A stretch of DNA of 64,000 nucleotides from Cacajao melanocephalus (GCA_963573385.1 CAUYLG010048199.1:1-64000); one strand, 5' to 3'; positions 29,561-47,384 are shown, numbered from the stretch's first letter. The notes: generated by a model not told the origin, from the letters alone. Made by a program: numbers and translations.

Positions 29561-30490
29561 CTGTTGTTGGTTTTAATAAGTTCATCATCTCTTTCCATGA
29601 GTGGTGGTCAGGGCAGCGCAGGACACATCGTGCAGGCAGAGGGTGATGGTCTTTGACAAGAGTCCACTCGTAGGACGGGCTGACTCCCGCTGTCTGCAGA
29701 AGAGCCAGGGGGAGGAGTGAGTCTCTGAATTCCCCCTGTGCGCACAAGCCAGCCCGGAAGTACAGCAAAGACAACTTAAAAATGCATCAGGAGAATGTTG
29801 GAATGTGCAGGGAATTCCCCGCTTGCTTCCCAGCCAGTCAAGCACGCACCCAGAGGATTCGGAGAGGGAAAGCGAGTCCCATCAGCAGAGCGTGCTTCCT
29901 TGCCCACCCTCCCCCAGGCTCCCCTGGCATGGACCTACAGAGCAGACTAGGATCCCTGTTCCGGAAAATCCCAAGGGTCTGCTTCGGCCTCACTTAACAT
30001 CCTGGTTTTGATCCAGAAGAAGTGGTGTTGTCTTTAAAATCTCTGCATGATGGCGAATTCAGGAGCCTCCTGGTGAAGGCAGGAAGGAACCGATTCCTTG
30101 TGCTGAGTCATAGCCGAAACCTTCAGGTGAAAAGGCCCAACTGCAAAGCAAGCACAGTCACTGAGTGCACGTGTTCATGCCAACCTGGGTACCCTCTGTG
30201 AAATAAGCCCTGGGGAAAGGTATTGCCTCTTCATTAGATTATTTTCAGGAACACTCTCAGCCACTGGCAGGTGGCACCCCAGCTGATGCCCTGCCTTCTT
30301 TCCTCCCGGGCCGCTGGTCTCCTGCTGGCAATGGGATGGGGAACTGCGTGAAGGAGAGAGGGCCTGTGTGTGTGCTGGCCCCTCTGTCGTTTGCTGCCCA
30401 GCTTGGCAGGGGACCAAGTGAATATCTGTTGGTTAAACCCCCCAAAGCCTCAGTGCCACTCAGCGTCCTTCTCCATTGAGAACTGGCTAG

Positions 30491-31072
<582 letters not shown>

Positions 31073-31307
31073 TAATTTTCTTGATAATTTAATTAATAGC
31101 CTACAATGGTGTAACCTGCCGCTTTGCCTGATGATACCAAATAAATCACCCAGTATGAGGCAGTATTTTTTGTTCATGCTCAAATATTTTCAGGATTCTC
31201 ATTAGGAAGGACAAAACTATATTGAAAATGTACTAAAACTATAAAACTATATTGAGAATGTACCTAAGTCTAATCCTTTAAAAAAAATCACTTAAAGAAT
31301 CATTCTA

Positions 31308-31658
<351 letters not shown>

Positions 31659-34167
31659 TCATCATCCAGTTTTTCCCTTTTGGGTTTTCTGGTTACTATT
31701 TCTCACTTGAACCGTTATGAAAGTGGTTAAGGAAGATGAAGAACTGAAAATATGCAGGAATGGGTAGACCATTTAGCTGCTGAAAGCTGGACACCCCACT
31801 GAAGTGTCAGACGAAAATGCCCATTTAGAAGAGACAGATACAAGCCTTCTAGAATAACAGCAGGCCAAATGGGCAAGGCAGGAGCTGTTTATTCAAGGAT
31901 AGCTTTTATGGAAAATCTTTAGAACTACAGTCTGAAGGAAGGTCAGTAAGATGATTTCTTGCAAGACTGTCCTCTTTCTGAGACAAGACAGAACGAAAGC
32001 CCTGTGCCCCTGTCTCTGCCTCCTTGCTCTTTTTCATTTAGGACTAAAGTAGGTTAAGGGACCCATGAGCAACCAAATGTTGCTTGGGGGTTTTGAAAGC
32101 CAGTGAAAATATTCCGTGATTAATGTTGCACAGCAGCAAAAATGTGTTAGAAATAGAGACAAAGGCAGCAAGGGAGAACAAAAAGAGAGAGCGAGAGAGA
32201 GAATGACAGAGGGAGCTGCGAGGGAGCTCTCGGGGAAGGCAGTGGGGGAGTGTGCAGTCACCACGACCTCTCCAGTTTCTCAGCAGAATTATTTATGGTG
32301 TTTGATTGTCTGGTCTTTGATTACATTTATTGGATTCTTTAAAGAGCCTTCACAGATGTTAAAAGGAACTGGTACAGGCAAATATTCTTATGTCGTTGAC
32401 ATTCAAGTGTTGGTACATCATTGCCCTGAGCTATCGGCTGCACCAAAAAAAGGCATGATTTGTCACATCACGATGGCAGTGATTGAAGGCTACAGTCAGG
32501 CCTGCAGGGAACCCTGCCACTTGGCCACTCTCTTTCAGCCCCCTCTAATAATAGGTGCAAAAGTCATGCTCAGTATTGAGGAAATGACTCAAGTTATTGA
32601 AACACCTAAATGCAAATCCACTTGCATCTATTTTTCTGAAGCAATTTTCACTGAATTGCAACTACATGCCGGAGTGAGGAAAGGGAGAATGTTTTGCCTC
32701 CAAAACCCTCTCTAAGCTGTTTACCAAGAGCAGAGACATTAGCAGTCTCTGTTTATTCTCTTTTCTTTTTTTAAGCCAAGTATATTCTTTGTATTTCGTG
32801 TTGTTCCTTTGTCCTCTCCATTTTTCACCAAGTAAATCAGACGCTAGAGGAAAATAAAGCTGAGGAAAGCCAGCTCCTTTGTATGCCAGGAAAATAAACA
32901 ATTTTTTCTGCAACGTAATTGTAGAAGATGAGATTGTGGTTGCTAATTTTAATCTTTCAAAGATGATTCCCTAACATCCTCCTCTATTCCACTCACTTCT
33001 TGAAAAGTAGGACTGAAAATCAAATCAACAAATATTTATTGCTCATCCATGAATGTAAGGTAGCTTTTTAATCGAATAACATCTCACTTTTCTGAGAACA
33101 CTTAAATCTGTTGAAATGTCCCTTTAGTATCCAATATCTTTTCTCAAGGAAACAAATAACACAGAAGGGATGGCTCTTACAGAGAGAAGGTTTTCAAAGC
33201 TGGAAGGACTAGAACTTCTGAAGGTTTTTTTACATAACCTTAGTTGAAATGAAACTGGATGTGTGGGTCCTTGATCCACTCTGGTTTGAGCTGACTCTGA
33301 CCTGCTCACAAGAGAAGCCCACCTTTCTTCCCCTGGGGATGGCTGGCCTGCCCTCTGTCCTCTCCAAATGGCCCACTGTGTCCAACTGGAGTGGCTCATT
33401 GGTCAAGAAGATGCTAAACTCAGTCTGTTCATAACATCTCAGTGAATTTTCAGAGAAAGATCCAACGTGGAAGGAGTTGCCGGTGGCATAATTGCAACCT
33501 CTTTGGAGTGGACAATCAGTGTATTTGACAGATAAAAGCAGGTCTCTTACTGGTATATGCTACCTTGAGGTTCAAACGCCTAAGCAAAATGAAGAAAGGA
33601 ATTGTAGCTATTAATCATAAATCATACCCAAATAGTTCTAGCGTTTATTCATGTTGCTGTAAAGTCTGCGGTCTAGCCTTTGCCGAGAAAGCCAGCACTA
33701 TTTTTGTTTATTTACTTGTGGGGAGGGAAGAGGGTCTGATATCACCGGGTAAGGACTCAGTTTCTGGTTTTCCTGAATCCCATGCTTATCTTCTTTCCTC
33801 GTATAACTTATCAACCCTGGTGGCAACGTCATTTCTGTATTTAATTTGATCAGGTCTTCCCACGCTGACTTCGCAGTGTCACTGCCATTGTTATTCTATA
33901 ATTGTAACTTATTGCTAACCTCTGGGCTACTAGATAATATATAAGTACATGACGCACAGAGGGACTGGAAGAAGATACTAGAGCCCCATCTTTTCTGCCA
34001 CTCAGTGCTTCCATGTCCCCATCTTTCTGTTTTATGTAATAAAACATCCATCACAGAGGTCACTCCCTGGGTGCCACACTCTGTACTGTGGGGGCACGAA
34101 GATGGGTAAGAGGTGGTCCTTACCCCCATCCTTAACCTCTGATGGCTGATGGCCCTCAGAGAGCACT

Positions 34168-34269
34168 GCTGCTGCTGCTCCTCCTCCTCCTCCTCCTCCT
34201 CCTCTTCATCTTCTTCCTCTTCCTCTTCTTCTACTTTCTTTTTTCTTCTTCATTCTTTCTTCTTCTTCT

Positions 34270-34270
<1 letters not shown>
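34168..34270 (+). repeat. Compound (CTG)(CTC)(TTC) microsatellite
   Basis: CTGCTGCTGCTG, then CTC/CCT units, then TTC/TCT units, leading straight into an antisense Alu. It lies inside that Alu's target-site duplication and so represents its degenerated tail. Confidence 0.93.
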
Positions 34271-34549
<279 letters not shown>

Positions 34550-35259
34550 CAGAGAGCACTTTTTCTTATCAAAGGCAGAGTGGGCTGCCATGGACACACT
34601 TGGCTTGAGAGGCAACATGGACCAGAGATATTTTGTTTGCGGTACCTACTCTCCACATCAAACCACAGTGAGCAGAGCCTTCAGACAGCACAGTGGGTGT
34701 GTGCTGAGGATCATCTTCTGGCTGCAAGGGTTTCTTGCCCCAAGTAGCTCATCCAAGTACACTTCAATGAGGAAGATCAAAACTAAACGCACAACTTCCC
34801 TAAACGAGTTCCTTCTCCTAACTTCCCGGGTGTGCTTGTGACATTGTGTTCTTCCAGACTCCACGCCTAAAGACTTAGCCCCATTTCTGACCCCTCTGGG
34901 CCCTGGACCCCACAGGGGTCTGAGCACTTTCTGAGCCTGATTTAACCTTGCTGTACACTTGCCTGCCTCTCCAGGGCCTCTGCCCCGCCACACTTGAAGC
35001 CACCATCTTCTCTGGGCCTGTGTCTTCTCATCTGGGTTCGCATGGCTCATCCCTGAGGGTCCTTCCAGCTGAAATGCACAATGGTTCTATGACTGCGCCC
35101 AGTCTGTCTGGGACAGAACCTTTGTGTGTGATGTGATTTCTGTTACATCACAGTCTTGCGCCATCACAGCAGCCTGCTACCTGCTCCCCTCACTTGGGCC
35201 TCCGTTACCACGGTCCTCCTGCACTCTGCTTTCCTATGGCTCTCCTTAGACTCTCAGGC

Positions 35260-35400
35260 TTAGCTTTGAGCATATTACTTCCTGCTCAAAAACCTTTAAG
35301 TAGTTCCCCACCTACTATCTCCTGAATGACACTAAAGAAAACTTTTCTTTAATTACACGCATATGCCAAAGTTCCATCATAATCTTGCTAGGAAAAAATT
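35260..35400 (+). mobile_element. L2 fragment
   Basis: CTTCCTGCTCAAAAACC and TTTAAGTAGTTCCCCACC follow the L2 sense consensus; strongly diverged. Confidence 0.4.
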
Positions 35401-36406
35401 TCTTCAGCAGGCTAATTCAAAGATGACTCTTAGTAGAAGTATTTCATAGGAAAACAATGGTGGTCATTGTGGTGCCAGATATCGAAGTTCTGGCTAAAGG
35501 ACAGCTAATGGACAGCTGGTTGGGCTCCAGAGTGGATTTCCAGAATGAGTCTTTATCGCTTTAAAATTGATTGATAATCAATAGGGCAGTTATCAGGAAT
35601 GCTAATTCTCCCCGGAAGAGGATTATCAATTACATCACACACAAAAGTTCTGTCCCAGACAGATTGGGTGCAGGTTTTCTTCAGCAACAGTCACAGAAAC
35701 ATTGTGCGTTTATGCTGGAAGGGACCTTAGGGATGAGGCACTCCAACCCAGGTGAGAAGACGTAGGTCCAGAAAGGAGCAAGGGTGGGCCCGGCCTACAC
35801 AGGATCCAGTTTGCTCCCAGACCATCCGTCAGGCAGCTCTAGGGCGGTCAGTTCCTTAGAACCCAGCATGGGATTAGGGCCCTAGGCCTGCTGAAGAGAA
35901 AAGCCAGCTTAAGTCCACCCTGAGTGAGTACCCCATAAACAGCATTATAGAATTAGCCATCACCCGTTACCCTATTGCTACAGGGAGGACTTCAAGCGCC
36001 AACTTTGAACCACAGAAATACATCTCCTCTCTCTCCACCCAATATCCTGCCAGCCAGAAGGGTGGAGCTCCCAGTTCTAAGGGGTCAGTGAGGGCCTCCG
36101 GGGCAGGCAGGCAGAGAAGCCTGCAAAGGGCGTGTGGAATAGAACAGGGGAAGGAAAACGAGAAGGTGCAAGCAGGATGATGAAAGAGAGGGCAGCCGGG
36201 GAAGCCAGAGCAAGTCTGTGGGGTGGTGATGAGGGGAAAGTGGGCTTGGCAAACGGGAAAGAGGAACCGGCCCTCTTCTCTAGTCCTGTGTATAGTGGAC
36301 ACCTTCAGTCAGGGTCTGTGAAGACAGGGCCGGCTTGCAGATTCTCCGATCGTGATCCGATCATCACCCAGCCTAGTTTCAACCTAGGTAACTCCTTGAA
36401 GTTGCA

Positions 36407-36672
36407 GTCATGCACCACATAACGTTTCAGTCAATGATGGAGCACATGCACCAGGGTGGTGTCAGAAGGCTATAATGGAGCTGAAAAATTCCTATCCCCT
36501 AGTGATTTGTGTTACAGTTGCCTTCAGTGCAGGAACATGCATACAGACCGTAGCCTAGGAGCCGTAGGCATGCCATACAGCCTAGGTGTGTAGTAGGCTG
36601 TACCAACTGGGTTTGTTTAAGTACACTCTGTGATGTTCACACAGTGAAGAAATTGTCCAAGATGCATGTATT
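36407..36672 (-). mobile_element. Tigger1/MER2-type DNA transposon fragment
   Basis: It begins with CAGTCATGCACCACATAACG, a decayed TcMar-Tigger terminal repeat, and contains CCTAGGTGTGTAGTAGGCTG and AAGTACACTCTGTGATGTTC. The other end is degenerate. It is a non-coding relic. Confidence 0.75.
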
Positions 36673-37059
36673 TAAATCACACCCACCGGCCGGGCCTCCC
36701 TTCCCCCATCTCCAACCTCCAAGTAGAATACTTCCCTGGCAAGGAATCCTGGCAGCATAATGGGCATGCTAGTGATTTCTTCCCTGGGGGGCTCTGCCAA
36801 TGGGACTCCTGGAATTTCCCAGGGCTCCTGTGGCTGCTGGAGGCTTAGGGTGCCCAAGAAGGGTGCTCCTTTCATCCCCCTTGCACTCCTGCTCCAAGCA
36901 TCCTTGCTGCAACAGACAGCCTCTCTGTAATCCCAAGTAGCAGGTTACCTGGGCAGAGAGATGGCCAGAGAAAGTCACTGACGTGGGATGCTACGGCCAA
37001 GAGCCTGAGGAAGAGATGTGTGTTATGTTTTATGCTTTCTTGTGGGTTGGGGAAATTAG

Positions 37060-37215
37060 AGGGAAGGAAGCTGGCATTTGTTGGATGGGGAGAATGTTAA
37101 CAAAGGCACCATGTATTGAAGATATGGCCAGGCTCCGTGTTAATGTTTTAAGTATACTCTCATTTAATCAACAGAGTAATCCCATTTCACAGATGCAGGT
37201 AGCACTTGCATCATT
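37060..37215 (-). mobile_element. MIR fragment
   Basis: Reverse MIR text: GGCTCCGTGTTAATG, ACTCTCATTTAATCAAC and CCCATTTCACAGATGC. Confidence 0.55.
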
Positions 37216-37249
37216 CTGTAGCCTCGGACCCTGCCTTGTTGTGGTGGTT

Positions 37250-37425
37250 CTTTAGGCACTTATTACCTGATGCTATAATACAAACTGCATACGGTCTCCT
37301 CCACAAGATTGCAAGCTCCATCAGGGCAGTAGTATTACTGATTTGTTCGCTGTGGTATTCTCACTTGCCAGAACAGCGTCTGGCCCATTGTAGGTGCTCA
37401 TTAACTGTTCCTCAAATGTAGGAAT
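37250..37425 (+). mobile_element. L2 3'-end fragment
   Basis: GATTGCAAGCTCCATCAGGG through GCCCATTGTAGGTGCTCATT is a typical sense L2 end. Confidence 0.65.
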
Positions 37426-37494
37426 AAAGAGAGTCTCAGAAGTTCAGTAGTGGGTCCAATGCGGAGCTCCTGATCCCATCTATTTGTCAAGTTT

Positions 37495-37595
37495 TTCTGA
37501 GGCTTAATGAAACAATGCAGACATACAGCTTAGCACAGAGCCTGGCACATAGTAAGCACTCAGTAAATGTTATCTGTCACCATCATTTGCAAGGT
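37495..37595 (+). mobile_element. MIR fragment
   Basis: GAGCCTGGCACATAGTAAGC followed by ACTCAGTAAATGTTATC is the MIR 3' end in sense orientation. Confidence 0.65.
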
Positions 37596-38689
37596 CTTCA
37601 CTGGACCACTTTCTTGCCCAGGCCCGTTAATCTCAGAGCCCTTCCTAAAGTGGGTCCTAGAGACTATTCTCTGGCTCCAGTCAGAGTGAAAGCAATTTAT
37701 TGGTAGAGAGTTTCTGGGCTTGCAGAAAACAATCAGCCCATTTGTTTGTGGGTTTTAGAGGCAGAACAGCTGGACTTCCATTCACGAAGGGTCCTCTTCT
37801 AACCATTCCCAAAGCCATCCAATTGTGGCCAACCTTGAGCCACTCTTCCCAGCTTGCTGCTTTTGTCTCAAGCCCTGCCCCATTCCACTGCTGCACCCTG
37901 AGAGTGCCTTCTGGCCCTGGTGCCTCTACCCACCAGGAGAGGTCAGGAGGTACCCAAGCCTCCATCAAGGAAGGGTGCATGCAGCCCTTTGGAGGCTTGG
38001 CAAATCTGAGGAAGGGCACGTGACCTCATCTGCTCCTGACCCCAACAATGCAATGGTCAGTTCAATCAGCCAGGTGAACTGGAGGGAGACCCTGGCCACA
38101 ATAGCATTTACTGTCCACCTGGGAAGCACAGTGCAGTTAAAAGCCTATTTCTTTTTCTCTTGCAGATATTGATCTACTTAGCTTTGTGCCAGGCTGTTTG
38201 CTGGTAATTAATTTCAGAGTCAGTGCAAGGGCTGGCAGTTAACATCACTTTCCCGAATGCGCAGTGGCCTCCCTCCAAACTCATAAAGATGATGTGACTG
38301 CCTCTCTCTGCTACCCGAGCCGTGCTGTGACTTCAATATCTTTCATTTGGGCTGAAGTTAAGTGCAGGACCTGGACTCTGTGTTCTGTCACATTGCTAAG
38401 GGAGGGCCATGAGGATTAAAAAAAAAACCAATGTTCTTTCCAATTCCTTGATCCTGGAAAACAGGAAATGATGTCGTTTGTTTCCTTCAGTCCACATGAA
38501 AACCTTTGGCTCTTCCTGGACCTGGCTCTTGTTTTGACTTTGCCATTAGCTAGCTGTGTGATTCTGGCTCTCACATTCCATCTCTGAAGTGGTTTCCTCA
38601 TATGTTCAATGAGGGGTTTGAGCTAGATGGTATTAACTAATATCTGTATGGTACTTTACATTCTAGATAGCATTCAAACCCACATTGAC

Positions 38690-38807
38690 TCAGTTTGCCA
38701 TTTATAATTGCCTAGTCTTGGTCTGTGTCTCGGTTTCTTCATCTGTAAGACGGGGATACTATTAGTACCTCCCCGATAGGGTTGTGGTGAGGATTAAAGG
38801 AGCTTGG
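38690..38807 (+). mobile_element. MIR fragment cut by an Alu
   Basis: CTCGGTTTCTTCATCTGTAA through GGGTTGTGGTGAGGATTAAA is a sense MIR that stops at the Alu insertion point. Confidence 0.7.
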
Positions 38808-39099
<292 letters not shown>

Positions 39100-39364
39100 G
39101 TTTAGACATATGAAGTACTCAGACCTGTGGCTGCACCTGGTAGATGTTAGCTGTTGCGCCCAGCTCCATCATCATCACCTCATAGCAGCCCTAAGATGAG
39201 CCTTTATTTTTCCCATCTTATAGATAATGAAGCATTTGCTCCTAAACTGCTTAATAATGGACAGAGCGGGGATGCACCTGCAGACTTTCTGGTTTCTTTG
39301 AGGCTTTCCTAAGAGGCTAAGTGTCCGGGGAAACTGAAGAAATGACAGGTCAAATTGCCCCCCT

Positions 39365-39480
39365 CCCTGCAGAAGGAGGCAGAAGTATTAAACGTGCGCC
39401 CTGCAGAAGGAGGCAGTAGTGTTAGACGTGCGCCCTGCAGAAGGAGGCAGTAGTATTAAACGTGCGCTCTGCAGGAGGCA
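39365..39480 (+). repeat. 34-bp tandem repeat, about 3.4 copies
   Basis: Units start at 39365, 39399, 39433 and 39467 (partial). Each contains CCCTGCAGAAGGAGGCAG followed by a TAGTATTAAACGTGCG-type half. Copies differ at a few bases. It is a small local minisatellite in intron 5. Confidence 0.92.
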
Positions 39481-40789
39481 AGCCTTCCCTTCCACGCCGC
39501 GTTTTTTTGCCAGAAGGCTGCTGTTCACTCTAGCCCCCTAAGCAGGACCCCTAGAGACCACGCTGTCCTCTCCTGGACACCCACTGTTTCCAGCTTCTCA
39601 CCATAACCTGCTTCCTTTCAGGCAAGAAAGTTCTAGAGGCAGGCAATTAAGTCATTTAAAACCATTTTCATGGTGGATCTTGACTGAATTTTTTAAAAGC
39701 AATATTTATGTCCTTTAGACATTTCTGAGAAGACTTAGCTGTTCTTTTAAAAACATCACTTCAGCGCCAATGAAAAATAGAATCCAGCCTTAGTAATAAA
39801 TTTTAAAAACATACACACACAAAAGTTATCAGCCTGCAGAACAATGTTTCCTAGCCTTCCCACACGTCTCGGGATTTTAACAACGTCCCATCTGTTGATG
39901 TCAGTCAGAAGAAGCAGGTCTGTATTCTCTAATTTTATTAAAACCCCTTCTGGCTAGTAAGCCGATTTCTATTAGACTGGCCTCCTTACTTTCAGGTCCC
40001 AGGCCTGTGGACCCATGCCAATCTGCATGGCTGACAGAAATGGGGATGGTTAATCAAAAATCTGTTTAGCTTGTGCTTAATAAGGAATGTTTTCTCTTGC
40101 TCTTGTTACTAATTGCCGAAGATGTCTGTGTTTGGATTAAAACTTTGTCCCCTGCCATCTGGATGCCATTGATATATCTCAGCTCAGTCGTGAGCTTGGT
40201 GATATCAGTGGTTTCCATGTCAACAGATGACAGCGTCATATGTGGAATTGTGTGATTGCAGTGTACACTGAAGGAGCCAGCCTTGGGAACGAGGAGGCTC
40301 TGCTTTCACACCTAAATATCTTCACTGATTTTCAGACATTGCTTTGAAATTATTTCCGTTTTGTGCCAATTACATTTACATGCAAAATTGCAGTGCAAAT
40401 GTTTTTGGCCATTTGGGAAAAGAGGCAATGGGCTTCTTGGTACCTACAGTTCCAATCAGTGGGAAAGACATCTTCTCAAAGAAGTCTTTTAAAATCTCCA
40501 GGTGATAGGAAATCTGTTTACTCTCTGAATCCAAGCGATGTACCATATACGCTAAGTGGCAATCTCAGGTAAAGCTTGGAAGTCTGCACATAAGGGCAGC
40601 AGTGGTATATTGCTAGCTATTTTCCAAAGGGACCCCGAGACTCAAGGTCTCATGCAGCCTGTCTAAATATAGCACTGGCAACAGGAGTCAAGAGACAGTA
40701 CTGAAATAATTAAGGAAAAAAAAAAAAAAAGAAAGAGACGCCCTTCAACTTCAAGCTCTGGTCTGCAGTGTCCAATACAAGATTAATAA

Positions 40790-41173
<384 letters not shown>

Positions 41174-41267
41174 TGAGGTAGACTACAGTAGCAACCACAA
41201 AAAAACGTATTATGTGAACCTAAGAAAATGAACCTGATAGCAGCCTACTTTATTTATTCTTCCTTAG

Positions 41268-43704
<2,437 letters not shown>

Positions 43705-43774
43705 GCTGAGGAGTGTCAAGATGGAGCAGAGGAAGCTGAGCGACCAAGCCAACACCCTGGTGGACCTTTCCAAG
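43705..43774 (+). CDS. KCNN3: SK3 channel, exon 7: end of calmodulin-binding domain
   Basis: A 70-bp exon between TCCCCGCAG and AAG|GTGAGT. Its first G completes the Gln codon started in exon 6, and 23 codons follow, from [10 protein letters not shown] to [11 protein letters not shown]. This helix joins the calmodulin-binding domain to the C-terminal coiled coil. The length is not a multiple of three. Joining exon 6 directly to exon 8 would shift the frame and end at a TAA at 47983-47985, in the last exon. Long CA and GT repeats lie 420 bp upstream and 490 bp downstream. Confidence 0.98.
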
Positions 43775-44262
43775 GTGAGTGGCAGCGTCTGGAGACGTCC
43801 CCTAGAATACATAGACACTGAGTCTTCTCAGGCGCACCTGTGAGTCCTGGCCAGGTTCACACCGGACTGCGCGGGATCAGGCAAGCAAAGAAAACTTTCT
43901 GCTTGGTTCAGAAACGCCCCGGCTCAAGTTGGTTCCATTTGCAATCTACCGGTATATCTTGTAGTCTTTTAAAACTTGGGGTTTGTTTCTTAAGTGAAAT
44001 CGCTCAGGTGTATCTTTGCGTGGAATTAATGAGCTGGCCTACTAAACCTTTTCTGTGTCATTTTATGAGCTGCACACAGAGGGACTGCTGAGGTTGGGCT
44101 TGAGTTTGCAGCTCTGTGAAGCACACTAGCAAGGACCAGGCAGTGACGGTGGCCGTGCTGACTGCCCAGGTCACACCGGTTTGTTGTAATACTTGCAAGT
44201 TCATTTTTCTGCATCCTCCAATCCTTACCAACCAGTTTTTCTGGCCTCGAGTTGGTGAGCAT

Positions 44263-44263
<1 letters not shown>

Positions 44264-44301
<38 letters not shown>
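44264..44301 (+). repeat. (GT)n microsatellite
   Basis: About 19 uninterrupted GT units, 490 bp after exon 7. In RNA it is a UG repeat, the complement of the CA-rich array upstream of the same exon. Confidence 0.97.
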
Positions 44302-44302
<1 letters not shown>

Positions 44303-46279
44303 GAGGAGGGGCGGGGTGCATGTCTTTACTTCTCAAGAGGCAGTTAGCCTATGAGAAACAGGAAGATACCAAAAAAGAGCATCTTCTTTTGAGAACCCTA
44401 GGGTGTCAGGCTTGCCATCATTCTGTCACTCTGTGTTTCTGGCCCTGAGCTGCCATAAATACTGTAAAGAAACTCTCTCCTCTTGCAAATCACCCAGGTG
44501 AGGGAGCCGAAGGCCGCAGTGCTAGAGCTGAATTGGTGCTGCTGAAGAAAGGGCAGGCATCCCCTCCTCAGCCCTCCGTCCTCACTGCCTCTTGATAGGA
44601 ATTGTATATTAAGTGTACAGCTCAGGGCCAGGCTGGCGGAACGTTCCAGCAGATGTCAGTTATCATAATGGAACACATTCCCTGGGTAAGCAAGAGACAC
44701 TCCCTCTGGCACATGAAGCACCCTTTGAAAAGGGTGCAGTCAGAGAAATCACTGTTGTGAGCCATGTGCACGCGCCTTGTTCAGGAAAGGGACTGAGCCG
44801 CAGGAAAGGCCTCCTAAGCCTGTGAGGACTTCAGTCGGGCCGTCAGCAGCTTGGCACCACTGGGGAGAAGCCCCCAGGCCTGTGTGCCTTTGGAGGAGGG
44901 CGTTCACGTGGAGTGCACCGTGGTTCCTGGGAACGTGGGGTGGGAGTGGAACGTGGGCATGCAGGAGAGAACTCCCTCAGGTTTTGGGTGTGTTGGTTTT
45001 AATATCAGAAACCCGCTGGGACTAGGTTTAAAAATGGAGAAATCTATTCTAAGGCTAGAAGGGAGTCTCATTCCAGGCAGAACCTCAAATGAGGCATGTG
45101 GCCAGACTGCAGGAAGGAACTGACTCGAAGCAGACCTAGGAAGCCCCCCCCAGCCAGGGGGGCGGCGAGGTCTCTCACCGTCGCTTCTCTCTCCTTCTGT
45201 GCGAGTGACTGCTTCAGTTCTCCCTCCCTCCCCCTGTCTCTCTCTTCCTTTCCCTCCTTCTCCTTCTCTTTCTCTCCCTGTATGCCTCTTGTCCCCACAA
45301 CAGACTGTAACAGGCTCCAATTCAGAGAGTACCTATGATAGTTTTTGCCACAGGCGAAGACTCATTGGCCCTTTACTGGTCTTAATTCTAAATTCTCAGA
45401 AGAGAAGAGATGATTGGCCAGTTTGGGTCATGTGTCTCCCCTGGGACCAATCAGCCTTGGCCAGGAAGAGGGCCATAGAGAGCAAACAGAGCTAGGGGCC
45501 CACCTGTGACTTCAGGAATAGCCTATCATCAAGATGCCCCAGGATGCTTCTTCCACGAGTAGTGGTGTTTCCTGTCTCTCCTCTCACTTTGCAGGACACA
45601 CTGTGACCTATGTTCCCTGGGTGGGGACATGGGGCAAACCCAACTTTCAGGCCTGCATTTCTGCGGTGCCACCCACGGCATCTTGGAGACATGGGGCCCA
45701 CAGAGCAGACCGGGTGAAGTGAACACCAGTGAACTGCAAAGACACTCCTGTGAATTGGGTGGGGGAACTAAGCCATCAGTAACCCAGGAGCAAGTTACCT
45801 GGGAAGAAAGAGTGTGCAGAAAAGGGTTAAGGGAAAAATCTGCAGAGCAAAAAGTTCGCAGGAGGCATGCTCTGACATCCCTCCAGTCTTTGTCTTTTCC
45901 TCCTGGGAGACTCAGCCAAGGTCCTGGCAGCAGCTTAGCACACTTCACGCTGGTCCACATTCCCCCTGGCATCCTGTCACCAAGCAACAGAGCAGGGGAG
46001 ATGATAACACCGTGTTCTCTCCTTTTCTGTCTGTGTGCTGTAGCCTCTCAGCTCAGCGTCTTCCCACTCCTGCCCTTTGGTCCTCTCTAAATTAAGAATA
46101 TGGCATGTAGCCTCCATATATTATGTCTGTATTGAACTGCTGTCCTATAGGCTGGCAGAGCTGGGAGGGCTTGGAGTCTTTTCCTGATTGCTTCAGTTAC
46201 TTCAATTGAAATGTAAAAATGATTCCTACCTTTGGAGCTCAGGTGATCCGAATAAGATGATATCTGTCAAAATGCTTCA

Positions 46280-46430
46280 TAAACTATAAAGGTTTTGCAA
46301 ACGGTAGTTCTGATTATGAGTATAGATGAGGAAACAAAGACACAAAGGAACAAAGTGACCATCCCATGGTCGGGCAGTTGGCAAGCACCAGCGTGGGGGC
46401 CTGGACTCTGCGTCCGGAGCTCATCAGGGT
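46280..46430 (-). mobile_element. MIR-like fragment
   Basis: GATGAGGAAACAAAGACACAAA, then AAAGTGACCATCCCATGGTC and CTGGACTCTGCG, fit a reverse MIR; diverged. Confidence 0.55.
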
Positions 46431-47384
46431 GCCCCTGCAGTCAAATGAAATGGGTGATTTTGCGCATTCTGGAAGAGTGTGCACCTCGAGGGGGTTCTGT
46501 TATGTTGATTAATAAAGGGAGAACTTCACTTCTAATGTGGCCCTGTCCTCCAAGGGTACTCCACGACACAGTGTCCTGCTCTGGCAACAGCACAGCTCAT
46601 GGGAGCAGGGCCATCTCCATGCTACTGATCAACCTTTCCTTATGCTGCCCAGTGAATTTCCCTGTGGTGCATGGCGTCTTCCGGGGAGGCTCGCTGCATG
46701 TCGCATCCCTGCTCCCCTTCATTCTTCTCTGGCTTCTCACATCTTCCTTTACTCCTCTTTTTCCTCTCATCTTCCTTGCTGCTTCTTTGGTCCCTGGAGC
46801 ACAAATGGTGTCTCTATCTTCCTGGAGTAACCTGAAATTTCAGGTGAAACAGGATTGGAGTGTCACTGGCAAATCACCAGAAACCCAAAGAGCCACAGTA
46901 TCTTGGGATGACCAAGCAACCCCCGGCCTGGCCCTCTGCATTGCCACCCCAGGAGCCTCGCTCCCTGATGCCTGGGAGGCTGAAGACGCCCGTGAATCTT
47001 GTTCCCAAGTCTGATGTGCACAGCCAGGATGGCATTGGGAGAAAAACATCTGTTGCATAGACTGGGACTCTGCAGACCAACAAGGGGGCCACAGGGTGTT
47101 GGAGCACCAGTAATCGGCCGGCACCCCTGGAACAAGGGGGTCAGTGCTGAGGGCCGGAGGGGCATTGGGGAGCACACTCAGGACCCTTGCCAAGGAATGA
47201 GGGCCGCTGGATTGGTCAGAGGGAGAGTTTGAACTGTGAGACAGTCAACAAAGGCCTCAGCCAGTTGGAATGACCCTTCGGGGCTGTCTCACTTGGAGGC
47301 CTTGTGGACCAGGCAGGGGAAGGGCCACCCCTCAGCAAGGCAGCCCCCTTTGGCTAAGCACTGTGCCTGGGAGTTCATTCACTT

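Noticed and set aside
32116..32715. 199-codon open frame in intron 5
   Set aside because: No recognisable domain or homologue and no splice or promoter context; likely chance, although conservation was not testable here.
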